64,000 bases of DNA from Corynebacterium tuscaniense (lineage in GTDB: Bacteria > Actinomycetota > Actinomycetes > Mycobacteriales > Mycobacteriaceae). Positions 35,208-44,176 of the stretch are shown piece by piece (position 1 is the stretch's first letter; the number at the start of each line of letters is the position of its first letter). The notes beneath the pieces were generated by a model. That model saw only the letters and a program-made list of their open reading frames with translations. It ran no database searches and was not told the DNA's origin. The stretch is from the NCBI RefSeq assembly GCF_008693065.1, contig NZ_VXKH01000004.1, positions 38,516 to 102,515 of the forward strand. Reading direction: 5' to 3'. Position numbers and translations under genes: made by a program.

Positions 35208-36245
35208 CTAGAGAACGTCGTCGAAGTAGCCGGGGGTGTCCGTTGCGTTATTGATGTCCTGTGGTCGCGCAGGAGGTGGGACCGGTGTAGGTGCCTGCGG
35301 TGCCGAGGAAGCGCGAACCGGCCCCGACGGTCCGCCGACCGAGGTTGCTGAACCCACGGGTGTTGGCGCGGTGATAGGACCCGACGCTTCATCGTCCGCC
35401 AGATCGCCCCACTCGTTCTTCTTGGAACGACGCTTGTCATGGATGCGGCAGAACTGGAAGGCCATTTCCACCAGGAAGCACAGTGAGAGTGCCAGCACGA
35501 TCATGGAGAACGGGTCCTGGCCTGGTGTCATGAACGCCGCGAAGATGAAGAGGATAACGATGATGATGCGGCGCTTGTCCTGTACCTGCTCGTACTGCAA
35601 AAGCCCAGCAAGGTTGAGCATGATGATGAGCAGGGGCACCTCGAAGCTCACGCCAAATATGACGATGAGCGCAAGAACAAACTTGTAGTACTCGCCACCA
35701 GAAAGCGCACCGACTTGGTACTCCCTACCAATGGACATGAGCACGTAGAGCCCCTGGTCAACAATGAAGTACGCAAGCACTGCACCCGCAACGAAAAGAG
35801 TCACTGCAAAGGTGACAAAAGACAGGGTCCAACGGCGCTCATTCTTCAACAGGCCCGGGGTGATGAAGCCCCAGATCTGCAGGAGCCACACTGGAGAGGA
35901 AACCACGAGTCCCGCGAGGAAGCCAACCTTCAGGCGCAGCATGAACATCTCAAACGGAGACGTGGCAATGAGACGACACGAACCATCCGATGTGAGGTCA
36001 GCGCGCAACTCCACCGGCAGCGAACAGTACGGCCGCCGAATGATTTCTCCCAGGGGCAAGATGTTGCCGGGCGCCCACTGGTACCAAATGAACCCGAGCA
36101 CGGTGCCCACCACAACGGCGAACAAAGAGATCAGCACCCGGCGACGCAGCTCCTGCAAGTGCTCAACGAGGGACATAGATCCCTCGGGGTTATTCCGCCT
36201 CCGCCGCCACTTTTTCTGCGGGGACGCGGTGGATGAAGAAGTCAC
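35208..36245 (-). CDS. tatC: Twin-arginine translocase subunit TatC
   Basis: 345 residues from a GTG at 36245. A basic N-terminal extension precedes M-S-L-V-E-H-L-Q-E-L-R-R-R, the cytoplasmic start of the TatC core, and an ATG there (36176) has its own GAGGG ribosome site. Mycobacterial TatC also has such an extension, so the longer form is kept. Six TM segments follow; the last 70 residues are a Pro- and Ala-rich disordered tail. It recognises RR signal peptides and exports folded proteins together with TatA just upstream (gap 3 bp). Confidence 0.93.
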   Translation of the reverse strand: MTSSSTASPQKKWRRRRNNPEGSMSLVEHLQELRRRVLISLFAVVVGTVLGFIWYQWAPGNILPLGEIIRRPYCSLPVELRADLTSDGSCRLIATSPFEMFMLRLKVGFLAGLVVSSPVWLLQIWGFITPGLLKNERRWTLSFVTFAVTLFVAGAVLAYFIVDQGLYVLMSIGREYQVGALSGGEYYKFVLALIVIFGVSFEVPLLIIMLNLAGLLQYEQVQDKRRIIIVILFIFAAFMTPGQDPFSMIVLALSLCFLVEMAFQFCRIHDKRRSKKNEWGDLADDEASGPITAPTPVGSATSVGGPSGPVRASSAPQAPTPVPPPARPQDINNATDTPGYFDDVL

Positions 36246-36248
36246 AGA

Positions 36249-36539
36249 TTAATTGGCTGGGTTGTTCCGCTGGTTTTCCGGACGATCCCAGAAGCCTTGC
36301 TCTGCAGCAGACTGGGCAGCCGTGCTGCCGGAGTTCCCACTGGTGATCTCACGGGGCTGTGCCGGAGCCTGATTCTGGTTGGTTTGCACCTCGTCGTTCT
36401 GCATCTCCTTGACCTCAGACTTGAAGATGCGTGCGGAACGACCAACGGAGCGAGCCAAGTCCGGCAACTTCGCAGAGCCGAACAGGAGGAGAATGACAAA
36501 GATGATTAGGAGGATTTCCATGGGGCCGAGATTTGGCAT
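36249..36539 (-). CDS. tatA: Twin-arginine translocase subunit TatA
   Basis: 96 residues from the ATG at 36539 with AAGGAAA upstream; a GTG at 36554 is upstream of that ribosome site. There is an N-terminal TM helix (I-L-L-I-I-F-V-I-L-L-L-F-G), the F-G-S-A-K-L-P-D hinge, an amphipathic helix and a polar tail rich in Gln and Asn. It forms the variable-size Tat pore. It is encoded with tatC in one unit and lies 37 bp after pafC. Confidence 0.95.
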   Translation of the reverse strand: MPNLGPMEILLIIFVILLLFGSAKLPDLARSVGRSARIFKSEVKEMQNDEVQTNQNQAPAQPREITSGNSGSTAAQSAAEQGFWDRPENQRNNPAN

Positions 36540-36575
36540 CGGATTTCCTTTCACACAGTGGGGCGAACTATCCCG

Positions 36576-37517
36576 TCAAGCATAACGCTCAAGGCCAGCT
36601 TTTCCACGACCGGCGAGTTTCTCAGCGATATGCGTTGGCTCGGTGACCGCCACACGATCGGCCTGGCTAAGACAAAAGCGCACCAGCCAATCGTCGCTGC
36701 CGTACGGCATTGAGGCCACGACCCAACCACGATCACGCTCCTCGTGCAGCTCGATCTGCCAGAAATCTGCCAGCCAGGTTGCTTCCGGGTGGATACGAAG
36801 CGTAGCTACTTTCGCGTCACCGAAACCAAAAGGATCGGTGGCGTCGTATATGGGTGAGCCGGGGGTGGAGGAGGCGGGCACGGGATCATCGATAAGCACT
36901 GCTTCTTTAATACGATCGACACGGAAGGTTTTCGCAGTGCCCTCTTCGACCGCTGAAAGGTAGGTGTTGCCATCGCGGTGGAAGATTCCCACCGGAGCAA
37001 CTTCGCGGAAGCGCGTTGTGTCTGATGTGGCCGAATAGTAGTTCAGACGCAACATCCGACGCTGAGCTAATGCTTCGGAGATCGTCCCCAGTGCGCCGGG
37101 GGTATCGGGGTGCTGCGCATCCGAGACACCAGCATCACTCATAACATCGCGGATCTTCTGTGCTGCCGAGGTCACCGCCGAGTGATCGATGAGCCCCGGC
37201 ATTGTCTCCAGCGACTCAAGGGTCAGCAGCAACGCATTCGCCTCCGTGGGAGTCAGGCGTAAAGGTGCATTCATTCCCTGGTCATCGATGACCGTGACGC
37301 CAGTCCACTCCGGTGCCAGGTCGATCAGTTCCTCAGGGCGCTTGCCCACACCGGACAGCATGAGACGCTGAAAATCTTCCATCACGTCCGTGTGCGAGTA
37401 TCCGAGGTCGCGGGCAATCTCCATCGGCGTCGCATTCGGGTGCTTGTGCAGGTACGGCAGGAGGTTGAGTGTACGAACGAGGTGAGTGATTTTCTCTGGA
37501 CTGTCTTTCTTCATCAC
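36576..37517 (-). CDS. pafC: WYL-domain transcriptional regulator PafC
   Basis: 313 residues. An N-terminal winged helix-turn-helix (about 10-70, with T-P-M-E-I-A-R-D-L-G-Y), a linker, then a WYL domain (about 150-240: L-R-L-N-Y-Y-S) and a C-terminal WCX extension. In mycobacteria PafB and PafC form a regulator of the SOS-independent DNA damage response, activating many repair genes; single-stranded DNA binding by the WYL domain is the reported switch. The start ATG overlaps the pafB stop, so the two are made in equal amounts. Confidence 0.9.
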   Translation of the reverse strand: MMKKDSPEKITHLVRTLNLLPYLHKHPNATPMEIARDLGYSHTDVMEDFQRLMLSGVGKRPEELIDLAPEWTGVTVIDDQGMNAPLRLTPTEANALLLTLESLETMPGLIDHSAVTSAAQKIRDVMSDAGVSDAQHPDTPGALGTISEALAQRRMLRLNYYSATSDTTRFREVAPVGIFHRDGNTYLSAVEEGTAKTFRVDRIKEAVLIDDPVPASSTPGSPIYDATDPFGFGDAKVATLRIHPEATWLADFWQIELHEERDRGWVVASMPYGSDDWLVRFCLSQADRVAVTEPTHIAEKLAGRGKAGLERYA

Positions 37518-38470
37518 TACTCCTCCCCACCTTGGGCTGCTGCTCGCAGCAGCCCAATCACGCTCTCACGAACATCCACTGGCTCCTGCACCACCGCATG
37601 TGGGGCGTAACTGGCCACGGTGCGCACGAGCCAATCTCGTTCAACCGCTGTGAACACCAGGGCTCCATCAGCACGCAGATCACCGGCTGCCGCCAATTCG
37701 GCGCACGTGCCAGGGTCGATGCTCACCACTGCATCGACCACTGGGCCACGCAGCGATTCTTCAACCACTTGTTGCAGCGGCTTGTCCGCCGCAATGAACT
37801 CGTGGGCCTGAACCTTGCGGATGTTGGAGACCCGGACCGCACGGAAACTCCGCGGCGCTTGGCGCTCAACGTCATAGCCCACGACGTATGCGCGGTTGTT
37901 CAGTGCAACGATCCCCCATGGATCCATCGTCCGCGCTTGCACATCCGCCGTGGGTGAGGGCTTGTAATCGAAACGCATTCTGGTTTTGGCACGGGCACAG
38001 GCAGTGACCGCCGCCACAATGTCTGTATCCAGACGCGAAATATCGTTGTCGAGCGCGGCAATAGGCACCTCATCGAACGTGCGCGTGGCGCCCGCAGCAG
38101 CGATCTTCGTCCAACCGGAACGCGCGAAAGCGCCGAGGCTCCCCTGTTTACCAAGGTCGCCTGCCAAGCCCAGAACAAATGCTTCCTCGTCGGTGAAGGA
38201 AATAGGTGGGAGCTCGTACGCGTCCTTGTTCACCCACACCAGGCCGTTTTCCGCACGTGCGGGCACTCCAGCGCGCTTCAACGACACAACGTCACGTGCG
38301 ATGAGGCGCTTGAAGGCCACGTCGGTTCGGTTCTCATACCCTTCAACATTGTTGCGTACCCACTCGTACTCGCGTGGGCGATGAGAACCCAGAAGCGCGA
38401 AAGTGAGATTGGTCAGCCGCTGAATGGCGGCATCCGCGTTCGGGTGCATAGTGTTGGAGGGTTTAGCCAC
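37517..38470 (-). CDS. pafB: WYL-domain transcriptional regulator PafB
   Basis: 317 residues. It has a helix-turn-helix (about 15-75), a WYL domain in the middle (M-R-F-D-Y-K) and a WCX-type C-terminus. It is the partner of PafC. Its ATG at 38470 lies inside the last codons of pafA (8-bp overlap), and its end overlaps the pafC start by 1 bp, giving a strictly coupled pafA-pafB-pafC unit. The pairing with pafA is conserved and explains the name (proteasome accessory factor), although its role is in DNA damage control. Confidence 0.9.
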   Translation of the reverse strand: MAKPSNTMHPNADAAIQRLTNLTFALLGSHRPREYEWVRNNVEGYENRTDVAFKRLIARDVVSLKRAGVPARAENGLVWVNKDAYELPPISFTDEEAFVLGLAGDLGKQGSLGAFARSGWTKIAAAGATRTFDEVPIAALDNDISRLDTDIVAAVTACARAKTRMRFDYKPSPTADVQARTMDPWGIVALNNRAYVVGYDVERQAPRSFRAVRVSNIRKVQAHEFIAADKPLQQVVEESLRGPVVDAVVSIDPGTCAELAAAGDLRADGALVFTAVERDWLVRTVASYAPHAVVQEPVDVRESVIGLLRAAAQGGEE

Positions 38471-39890
38471 GAATTCCCCCTAGTGGCGCGTCGAGTTCAT
38501 CCGCATGCTCACGCATGTATTCCAGCAAATCATCCACGCGGGCATCCGTCACGGCGAATGGATCCTGCAGGTCCACTGTCTGCGGCACAGGACGATCAAC
38601 CTTGAGGTGAACCCAGTCCACGGTGTGGTGGGCACCGAGCGCACGCGCCTCCTTGAGGAAGAGCGCGCGCAGATGCGCACGGGTTGTTTCCGGGGCGGTG
38701 TGCGCGGCGGCCGCGATCGCTTCATCGGTTGTCCACCGCTTGACCAAGCCTTTGCGCTCCAGCAAGTAGAACAGCCCGCGCTCACGGTTGATGTCGTGGT
38801 AGGCCAAATCAATCTGCGCCAGCTTCGGGTGTGACCAATCCCCACCCAAGCGCGTACGGTAGCGCTCCAGAAGGTTGCGCTTGATCACCCAATCAATCTC
38901 AGTGCTCACCGGATCAAAGTTTTGCTTTTCGACGGCCTCGAGCACCCGTCCCCACAGCTCAACCACGCGGCGAAGTTCCTCAACCGGAGTTCCTTCATCC
39001 GGGCGTTGCTCCAGCCAACGAGTTGCTGCCTCGTACACGCCTCGCTGAACCTCAAGGGCGGTGACTGTGGAACCGTCCTTGAGCACCAACGGTGTCTGGC
39101 CAGTGGGGTCGGCAGCGATCTCCTTGATGTGCTTGATTGGCTCAGCAACGTCGAAAGCAGGAATATCCCACTCCGCCTCCAGCATCTCGATGACTAATTG
39201 CGTTGAACCGACCTTGAGCGCGAAGGACGGCTCCGCCATGTTGGAGTCCCCCACGATGACGTGCATACGCCGGAACCGGCGGGAATCACCATGCGGCTCA
39301 TCGCGGGTATTGATGATCGGGCGGGTGCGCGTCGTCGCAGACGACACGCCTTCCCACACCTGATCGGCGCGCTGGGAAAGAACAAACTGACCGTTCTTGA
39401 TCATTCCCGCGCCGCACAACAGCTGGCGCGTGATCAGAAACGGCAGCAGGCGCTTGCCAAAGTGCTTCAGCGACAACCCACGGCTGATCAGGTAGTTCTC
39501 GTGCGTGCCATAAGAGTTGCCGGCGGAATCCACATTGTTTTTGAACATGTAGACATCCCCGCCGATGCCCTCATTGGCCAACGTTTTTTCCGCCTGGACA
39601 GCCAACTCGTTGAACAGCAGTTCCCCAGCCTTGTCGTGGTTGAGCAGCTGCGTCAGCGAGTCACATTCAGCGGTGGCGTACTCCGGGTGCGCACCAACGT
39701 CGAGGTACAACCGCGCAGCATTATCTGTAAAGACATTCGTGCTCTTGTACCGGGCCACGACAGGTTTGAACAGATAGCGCGCGATTTCCTCGGGCCCGAG
39801 GACCGCTGAGGCATCGCGCATAGCGGTGATCCCAAACTCGGTTTCCACCCCCATGATGCGGCGTGGGTAGACAACGGGATGATCAGCCAC
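38463..39890 (-). CDS. pafA: Pup--protein ligase PafA
   Basis: 475 residues from a GTG at 39890 that overlaps the pup stop (TAGTG). It has the carboxylate-amine ligase-like fold of the glutamine-synthetase superfamily, with G-V-E-T-E-F-G-I-T at the N-terminus (Mg-ATP site), D-G-D-S-R-R-F or similar R-D-E-P-H-G-D-S loop and R-T-R-P-I-I-N. It uses ATP to join the C-terminal Glu of deamidated Pup to lysines of target proteins. It is the partner of Dop, which is homologous but has the opposite main activity. Confidence 0.95.
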   Translation of the reverse strand: MADHPVVYPRRIMGVETEFGITAMRDASAVLGPEEIARYLFKPVVARYKSTNVFTDNAARLYLDVGAHPEYATAECDSLTQLLNHDKAGELLFNELAVQAEKTLANEGIGGDVYMFKNNVDSAGNSYGTHENYLISRGLSLKHFGKRLLPFLITRQLLCGAGMIKNGQFVLSQRADQVWEGVSSATTRTRPIINTRDEPHGDSRRFRRMHVIVGDSNMAEPSFALKVGSTQLVIEMLEAEWDIPAFDVAEPIKHIKEIAADPTGQTPLVLKDGSTVTALEVQRGVYEAATRWLEQRPDEGTPVEELRRVVELWGRVLEAVEKQNFDPVSTEIDWVIKRNLLERYRTRLGGDWSHPKLAQIDLAYHDINRERGLFYLLERKGLVKRWTTDEAIAAAAHTAPETTRAHLRALFLKEARALGAHHTVDWVHLKVDRPVPQTVDLQDPFAVTDARVDDLLEYMREHADELDAPLGGIRG

Positions 39891-40072
39891 TACTGTCCGC
39901 CTTTTTGCACGTAAGAACGCACAAATTCCTCAGCGTTGTTGTCCAGCAGCGAATCAATCTCATCCAACAGGTCGTCGGTGCCGGCGGTGTTGACAGTGAC
40001 CTGGCCGGCGTCCTGTGCGTCGCCGTCGTCCTCAGATCCTCCGGAATGCTTCGTTATGTGCTCTTGAGCCAT
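39890..40072 (-). CDS. pup: Prokaryotic ubiquitin-like protein Pup
   Basis: 60 residues from the ATG at 40072. It is acidic and intrinsically disordered, with the helix-forming C-terminal half (D-D-L-L-D-E-I-D, then F-V-R-S-Y-V-Q) that binds PafA, Dop and the ARC/Mpa coiled coils. It ends in G-G-Q, so Dop must deamidate the Gln to Glu before ligation. It is tightly placed between dop (gap 10 bp) and pafA (stop overlaps the start). Confidence 0.96.
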   Translation of the reverse strand: MAQEHITKHSGGSEDDGDAQDAGQVTVNTAGTDDLLDEIDSLLDNNAEEFVRSYVQKGGQ

Positions 40073-40082
40073 GTCCTCTACC

Positions 40083-41585
40083 CTACTTCGCCTGTGTGCC
40101 AAGGGCGGCGACGATCTCATCCGCCGATCCCGCCGTGTCCAAAATTCCGGCCACGTCGTCCTTGGTGAACTTGTCCACCGCAGCAATGGAAATCGTCCGC
40201 GGTCCCTGTGTCGTATCAAATTGAATGGTCTGCCAGCTGGAAGACAGCACGTCCGCGCCGAACTTCGCCGCAACACGTCCGCGGAAGTACGCGCGTGAAT
40301 CCTCCGGCGGGTTCGCTGCAGCACGCGCGATCTCCTCAGCGCTCACGAGTGTGCGCATCCGCCCCGCCCGCACGAGCGCATGATAAAGCGAGGTCTGCGG
40401 ATCAATATCCGCATACTGCAAATCCACTGCCTTCAGCTTCGCATCGCCCAGGTCCACACCACGCTGGATGAACCCATTGATCAGCGCGTACTTCGCCGCC
40501 CAATCAAGCCGATCCGCGGTGCTCAGCGGGTCGCGCTCCAGATCATCAAGGATCTCGCCCCACAAAGCATGCACCTGCTTATCGACGTCCGTTACCGCCA
40601 CCACACGATCCCGATACGCCCGTTGGATGGCGATGGCGGTGGCCTTGGAGCCGTCGATAAGCGTCAATTCGTGAGAGAACGTCAAGTCCCGAGAGACAGC
40701 CTTGAGTTCTGCGACCGGGTGCTTGAGACGCAGATCGCTGAAGTCAACGCCCTGCTCAATCGCGTCGAGCACGAGTTTCGTGGTGCCGAGCTTGAGCAGG
40801 TTCGCGTACTGCGACATATTCGCATCACCAACGATGACGTGGAGGCGCCCAAACTGCGTGGCGTCCGCGTGGGGTTCATCGCGGGTGTTGATGATGCCGC
40901 GGTTGAGCGTGGTCTCTAGTGAGACTTCCTGGAAGAAGTAGTCCGCGCGCTGGGAGATCTGGAAACCGTCCTGCTCCCCTGCCTCCCCCAGGCCCATGCG
41001 GCCAGCGCCGGTGAAAACCTGGCGTGTGACAAAGAACGGGATGAGGCCCTGCATGATCGCTTCAAACGGCGTGGAACGGGAGTGCTGGTAGTTCTCGTGC
41101 GAACCGTAGGACGCGCCTTTGCCGTCGACATTGTTCTTGTACAGCTTCACCGGCGGGCACGGATCATGGCCGTGGAGGACGGAGACGCCTTCCTCATGGA
41201 GCTCTTTTACACGCACCGCGGCCTGGCCCAGAACCAGGTCCCCCGCGGCGTCATAGACCATCGCGCTGAACGCATCAGGCACCTCCGGGCTGGAGTACTC
41301 CGGGTGCGCGTGATCCACGTAGAAGCGCGCCCCGTTCTCCGTGACCACATTGGCCACGCCCAACGCATCCGGCGCGACAACCGGGACTGTCTGGTAGCGC
41401 TTCAGGTCAAACCCACGCGAATCCTTCAACGGGTGCTCATCCTGGTAATCCCAGCGGGCACGCGCGGCGGTGTGCATCGCCGCGTACGCCACCACCAAGT
41501 GAGTAGAGCTAACAATCGGACTCAGCCCCGGCTGGGCGGGGGTGGTGATGCCGTACTCGGTCTCCGTACCCATGAAGCGCGTCAT
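40083..41585 (-). CDS. dop: Pup deamidase/depupylase Dop
   Basis: 500 residues from an ATG at 41585 (M-T-R-F-M-G-T-E-T-E-Y-G). It is related to PafA but longer, with the Dop-loop insertion near residues 40-85. The Asp implicated as catalytic in Dop is probably in the V-D-H-A-H-P-E-Y-S block. It deamidates Pup-Gln to Pup-Glu and removes Pup from tagged proteins. It is the first gene of the pup block, and its promoter must lie in the 370 bp upstream, where two inverted repeats are seen. No clear ribosome site precedes the ATG. Confidence 0.95.
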   Translation of the reverse strand: MTRFMGTETEYGITTPAQPGLSPIVSSTHLVVAYAAMHTAARARWDYQDEHPLKDSRGFDLKRYQTVPVVAPDALGVANVVTENGARFYVDHAHPEYSSPEVPDAFSAMVYDAAGDLVLGQAAVRVKELHEEGVSVLHGHDPCPPVKLYKNNVDGKGASYGSHENYQHSRSTPFEAIMQGLIPFFVTRQVFTGAGRMGLGEAGEQDGFQISQRADYFFQEVSLETTLNRGIINTRDEPHADATQFGRLHVIVGDANMSQYANLLKLGTTKLVLDAIEQGVDFSDLRLKHPVAELKAVSRDLTFSHELTLIDGSKATAIAIQRAYRDRVVAVTDVDKQVHALWGEILDDLERDPLSTADRLDWAAKYALINGFIQRGVDLGDAKLKAVDLQYADIDPQTSLYHALVRAGRMRTLVSAEEIARAAANPPEDSRAYFRGRVAAKFGADVLSSSWQTIQFDTTQGPRTISIAAVDKFTKDDVAGILDTAGSADEIVAALGTQAK

Positions 41586-41602
41586 GGGTGTTCAGCTTAA
41601 TG

Positions 41603-41651
41603 CCCTGAATCACTGCCTAGCGGTTCAGGGACTCAAGTGCAGTTGAACTGC
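41603..41651 (-). promoter_or_regulatory. Inverted repeats upstream of dop
   Basis: CCCTGAA (41603-41609) pairs with TTCAGGG (41624-41630), and a perfect odd palindrome GCAGTTGAACTGC lies at 41639-41651, 54-66 bp upstream of the dop ATG. The palindrome has the size of a repressor site; the first repeat may be a weak hairpin. No protein can be assigned. Confidence 0.35.
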
Positions 41652-41660
41652 CTCCGGCGA

Positions 41661-41903
41661 CTATCGCTCCATTTCATCAAGCCCGAGCTGCACCAGTGCT
41701 TCTGGATCTCTCGTATCTGCCACGATGCCATCGGTAAGATCTGGTGTGTTCTTTCTGTCTACATACGCTGCCCGTAAGTTCCCTACCCACAATCTTGCGG
41801 GAAAACGACGATGACGAATGCGACGTAGACAATCCCCGCCAATGATGAGAATGTCGGTGATACCGGTTGCCCGTGAACGATTCGGTCTGTCAGTACGGTC
41901 TCT
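41661..41903 (-). pseudogene. Possible gene remnant, 80-codon open frame without a start
   Basis: On the minus strand an open frame of 80 codons ends at TAG (41661-41663). It reads smoothly through I-T-D-I-L-I-I-G-G-D-C-L-R-R-I-R, L-W-V-G-N-L-R-A-A-Y-V-D-R-K-N and ends in L-G-L-D-E-M-E-R, with a protein-like composition. An in-frame stop at 41904-41906 closes it upstream, and no ATG or GTG lies near its beginning, so it looks like the 3' end of a lost gene. I do not recognise the family. It follows the unknown membrane protein gene on the same strand within 53 bp. Confidence 0.4.
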
Positions 41904-41956
41904 CTATTCCAATCGTTGAACCGCAAACACCGCTAGAAGGGAAACTTAAGGTCTTG

Positions 41957-43135
41957 CTAAGAGCGCCAAGATCCGATCGCTGATGCCGCCTTCTCAAGTT
42001 CGTCACCAAACCTTGCCCACAAAGCCGGTTGTTTCGCTCTGATCTGATCAAAACCCTCACGAACATCCTTGGCATCAACGCCCCAGCGTCGATCTTCAAC
42101 AGGAATGGACGAAATTGCAGGTTCTAGGTTTTCAACCATTCGAGACGCCCAGTGGTCGTACACATCAGCAAAATTTCCAATTGCAAAAATTAACCATGCG
42201 ATAGTTGCGGATACACGTTCAGACGAATCAGAATATGACCATCTCTCCACTGACTGTAAACCGCCCCGATGCATAAGGTAAACCAGAGCAAGAGGAATAG
42301 ATCTAACGAATTCCGTCTTTATATCGTTTCTACTCTTGCTACTCACCCTCAGTGCTTCAAAGTCCCCTTTTTCAACAAGTTTTACTGCCAAAAATACTCC
42401 TGTAAGGACATTGAGTTTGAGGCCACCCGCCGTTTGAACATCAATACCCTCGGCTCGATAAATAAGTTCCGCTGCACACGGGGGGTAAATCAGTACGAGA
42501 TCTGTAAAGAACAAATGCGTCGGTCTTTCTACGGCCGCTGCTTCCCCTGTTACTAGTTCAACGATTAAGGAAGTATCAATATTTAATTTCTCTCTAGACA
42601 CAAGCCGCAAGAAATCCAAGAGCCCTCGATAAGCGAAAGTCTCTTTACGGACGCCGTACCGCCTACCCAATCCATTGCAGTAGTCGTCAACAGCATCCTG
42701 GTCTAACTCGTCCAATAATCCCAGGCCACGGCTGGAACCTGGTAGCGATATTTTTGGATTTGTTCGAATAATCGACTTCAAGAGCTTTTGATCACTCTCG
42801 GGAAACTCCCGGATCTCGTCCCATGCGACCCGCAGATACGCTTCATTAGTGGTATCTGCAAGCGCTAACATTAGAGAATCGCGCCGCTGACGCTCCACAA
42901 TTCGTTCCTGACGAGACAGACTAATGGCTTGTTTATCCAGTAGCTCCATGTTTGTTTTAGATTGACGCGCTCCCATCCTCCATAGAACGAAGGGTATGAC
43001 GGCCGCGAAAAGCATCGACAGAAAACTGACCAAAAACGATGGATCCGACCATCCCCAATTGTTGACGATATCGTCCTTCCACGAAAAGAAAGTTTTAGCA
43101 AACTCAGACATCTTCAATCTCGAGGTTTCGGACAT
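41957..43135 (-). CDS. Unknown membrane-anchored protein with one N-terminal TM helix
   Basis: 392 residues from an ATG at 43135; a second ATG at 43111 is possible, and neither ribosome site is strong. One TM segment lies near residues 32-52 (F-L-S-M-L-F-A-A-V-I-P-F-V-L-W), followed by a short coiled, charged region (Q-E-R-I-V-E-R-Q-R-R-D) and about 300 residues of mostly helical soluble domain with no motif I can name. Orientation would put the domain in the cytoplasm by the positive-inside rule. The DNA is visibly richer in A and T and has different codon use from dop and pdxS. It may be an acquired gene. Confidence 0.65.
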   Translation of the reverse strand: MSETSRLKMSEFAKTFFSWKDDIVNNWGWSDPSFLVSFLSMLFAAVIPFVLWRMGARQSKTNMELLDKQAISLSRQERIVERQRRDSLMLALADTTNEAYLRVAWDEIREFPESDQKLLKSIIRTNPKISLPGSSRGLGLLDELDQDAVDDYCNGLGRRYGVRKETFAYRGLLDFLRLVSREKLNIDTSLIVELVTGEAAAVERPTHLFFTDLVLIYPPCAAELIYRAEGIDVQTAGGLKLNVLTGVFLAVKLVEKGDFEALRVSSKSRNDIKTEFVRSIPLALVYLMHRGGLQSVERWSYSDSSERVSATIAWLIFAIGNFADVYDHWASRMVENLEPAISSIPVEDRRWGVDAKDVREGFDQIRAKQPALWARFGDELEKAASAIGSWRS

Positions 43136-43285
43136 TTTTTACCGTTCATTCCTAGTCTGGGGACTGTCCCCAACAAGGCACGCCATTCGACCCTGGCATA
43201 TTGAGTAAATTATCCCGGTATAGCCCTAATCTCCCTGCTACCTAAAGGGAACAGAACTTGTGACAGCTCGTACTAATCGAGTTGT
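43136..43285. promoter_or_regulatory. Intergenic region between pdxS end and the unknown membrane-protein gene
   Basis: 150 bp that must hold the promoter of the unknown gene. Read on the minus strand, CTATACC and GATAAT are possible -10 elements. A short CTCG/CGAG hairpin lies just after the pdxS stop but has no T-run. Nothing firmer is visible. Confidence 0.25.
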
Positions 43286-44176
43286 TTACCAGCCGCGCTC
43301 CGCAAGACGGTGCGGTGCCGGCAGGTCAGCCACGTTGATGCCCACCATGGCCTCACCGAGTCCACGGGAAACCTCCGCAACGGTGGCAATGTCTTGCCAG
43401 TTCTGCGTTGCCTTCACCACAGCAGCAGCGCGTGCCTCAGGGTTGCCGGATTTGAAGATGCCGGAGCCAACGAACACACCGTCCGCGCCGAGTTCCATCA
43501 TCAGCGCTGCGTCAGCCGGGGTGGCCACGCCACCAGCTACAAAGAGCGGAACCGGCAACTTGCCATTCTCAGCCACGTAGGCAACGAGCTCATACGGCGC
43601 CTGCAGTTCCTTGGCGGCCACGTACAGCTCATCGCGGTTGGAGTTCCAGATGGACTGCAACTTGGCAATCTCGCCCTTGATGGTGCGCAGGTGCTTAGTT
43701 GCCTCGGACACGTCACCGGTACCCGCCTCACCCTTGGAGCGGATCATGGCTGCGCCCTCATTCACGCGACGAAGAGCTTCACCTAGGTTGGTTGCACCGC
43801 ACACGAACGGCACGGTGAAGCCGCGCTTATCAATGTGGTTGACGTAGTCCGCCGGGCTGAGCACCTCAGACTCATCGACGTAGTGCACGCCAAGGTGCTC
43901 CAGGATCTTGGCCTCCACCGAGTGACCGATACGCGCCTTTGCCATGACCGGGATGTCCACGGCAGCCAGGATCCCCTCGATGAGGTCCGGATCGGACATG
44001 CGAGCAACGCCACCCTGGGCACGGATGTCAGCCGGGACACGCTCAAGCGCCATGACGGCAACCGCGCCAGCATCGGCGGCGATCTTTGCCTGTTCAGGGG
44101 TGACCACGTCCATGATCACGCCACCCTTGAAGGTATCGGTCAGTTCAGCTTTGGAGAGATTGGTAGTGAAAGTCAT
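43286..44176 (-). CDS. pdxS: Pyridoxal 5'-phosphate synthase subunit PdxS
   Basis: 296 residues from an ATG at 44176 with GGGGGAG upstream. The (beta/alpha)8 barrel shows [11 protein letters not shown], the Lys in M-A-K-A-R-I-G-H that forms the imine with ribose-5-phosphate, and the G-E-A-G-T-G-D and G-G-V-A-T-P-A-D phosphate loops. It makes PLP from ribose-5-phosphate, glyceraldehyde-3-phosphate and ammonia. The ammonia normally comes from the glutaminase PdxT, but no pdxT follows; the next gene is the unknown membrane protein. It is divergent from pdxR. Confidence 0.96.
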   Translation of the reverse strand: MTFTTNLSKAELTDTFKGGVIMDVVTPEQAKIAADAGAVAVMALERVPADIRAQGGVARMSDPDLIEGILAAVDIPVMAKARIGHSVEAKILEHLGVHYVDESEVLSPADYVNHIDKRGFTVPFVCGATNLGEALRRVNEGAAMIRSKGEAGTGDVSEATKHLRTIKGEIAKLQSIWNSNRDELYVAAKELQAPYELVAYVAENGKLPVPLFVAGGVATPADAALMMELGADGVFVGSGIFKSGNPEARAAAVVKATQNWQDIATVAEVSRGLGEAMVGINVADLPAPHRLAERGW

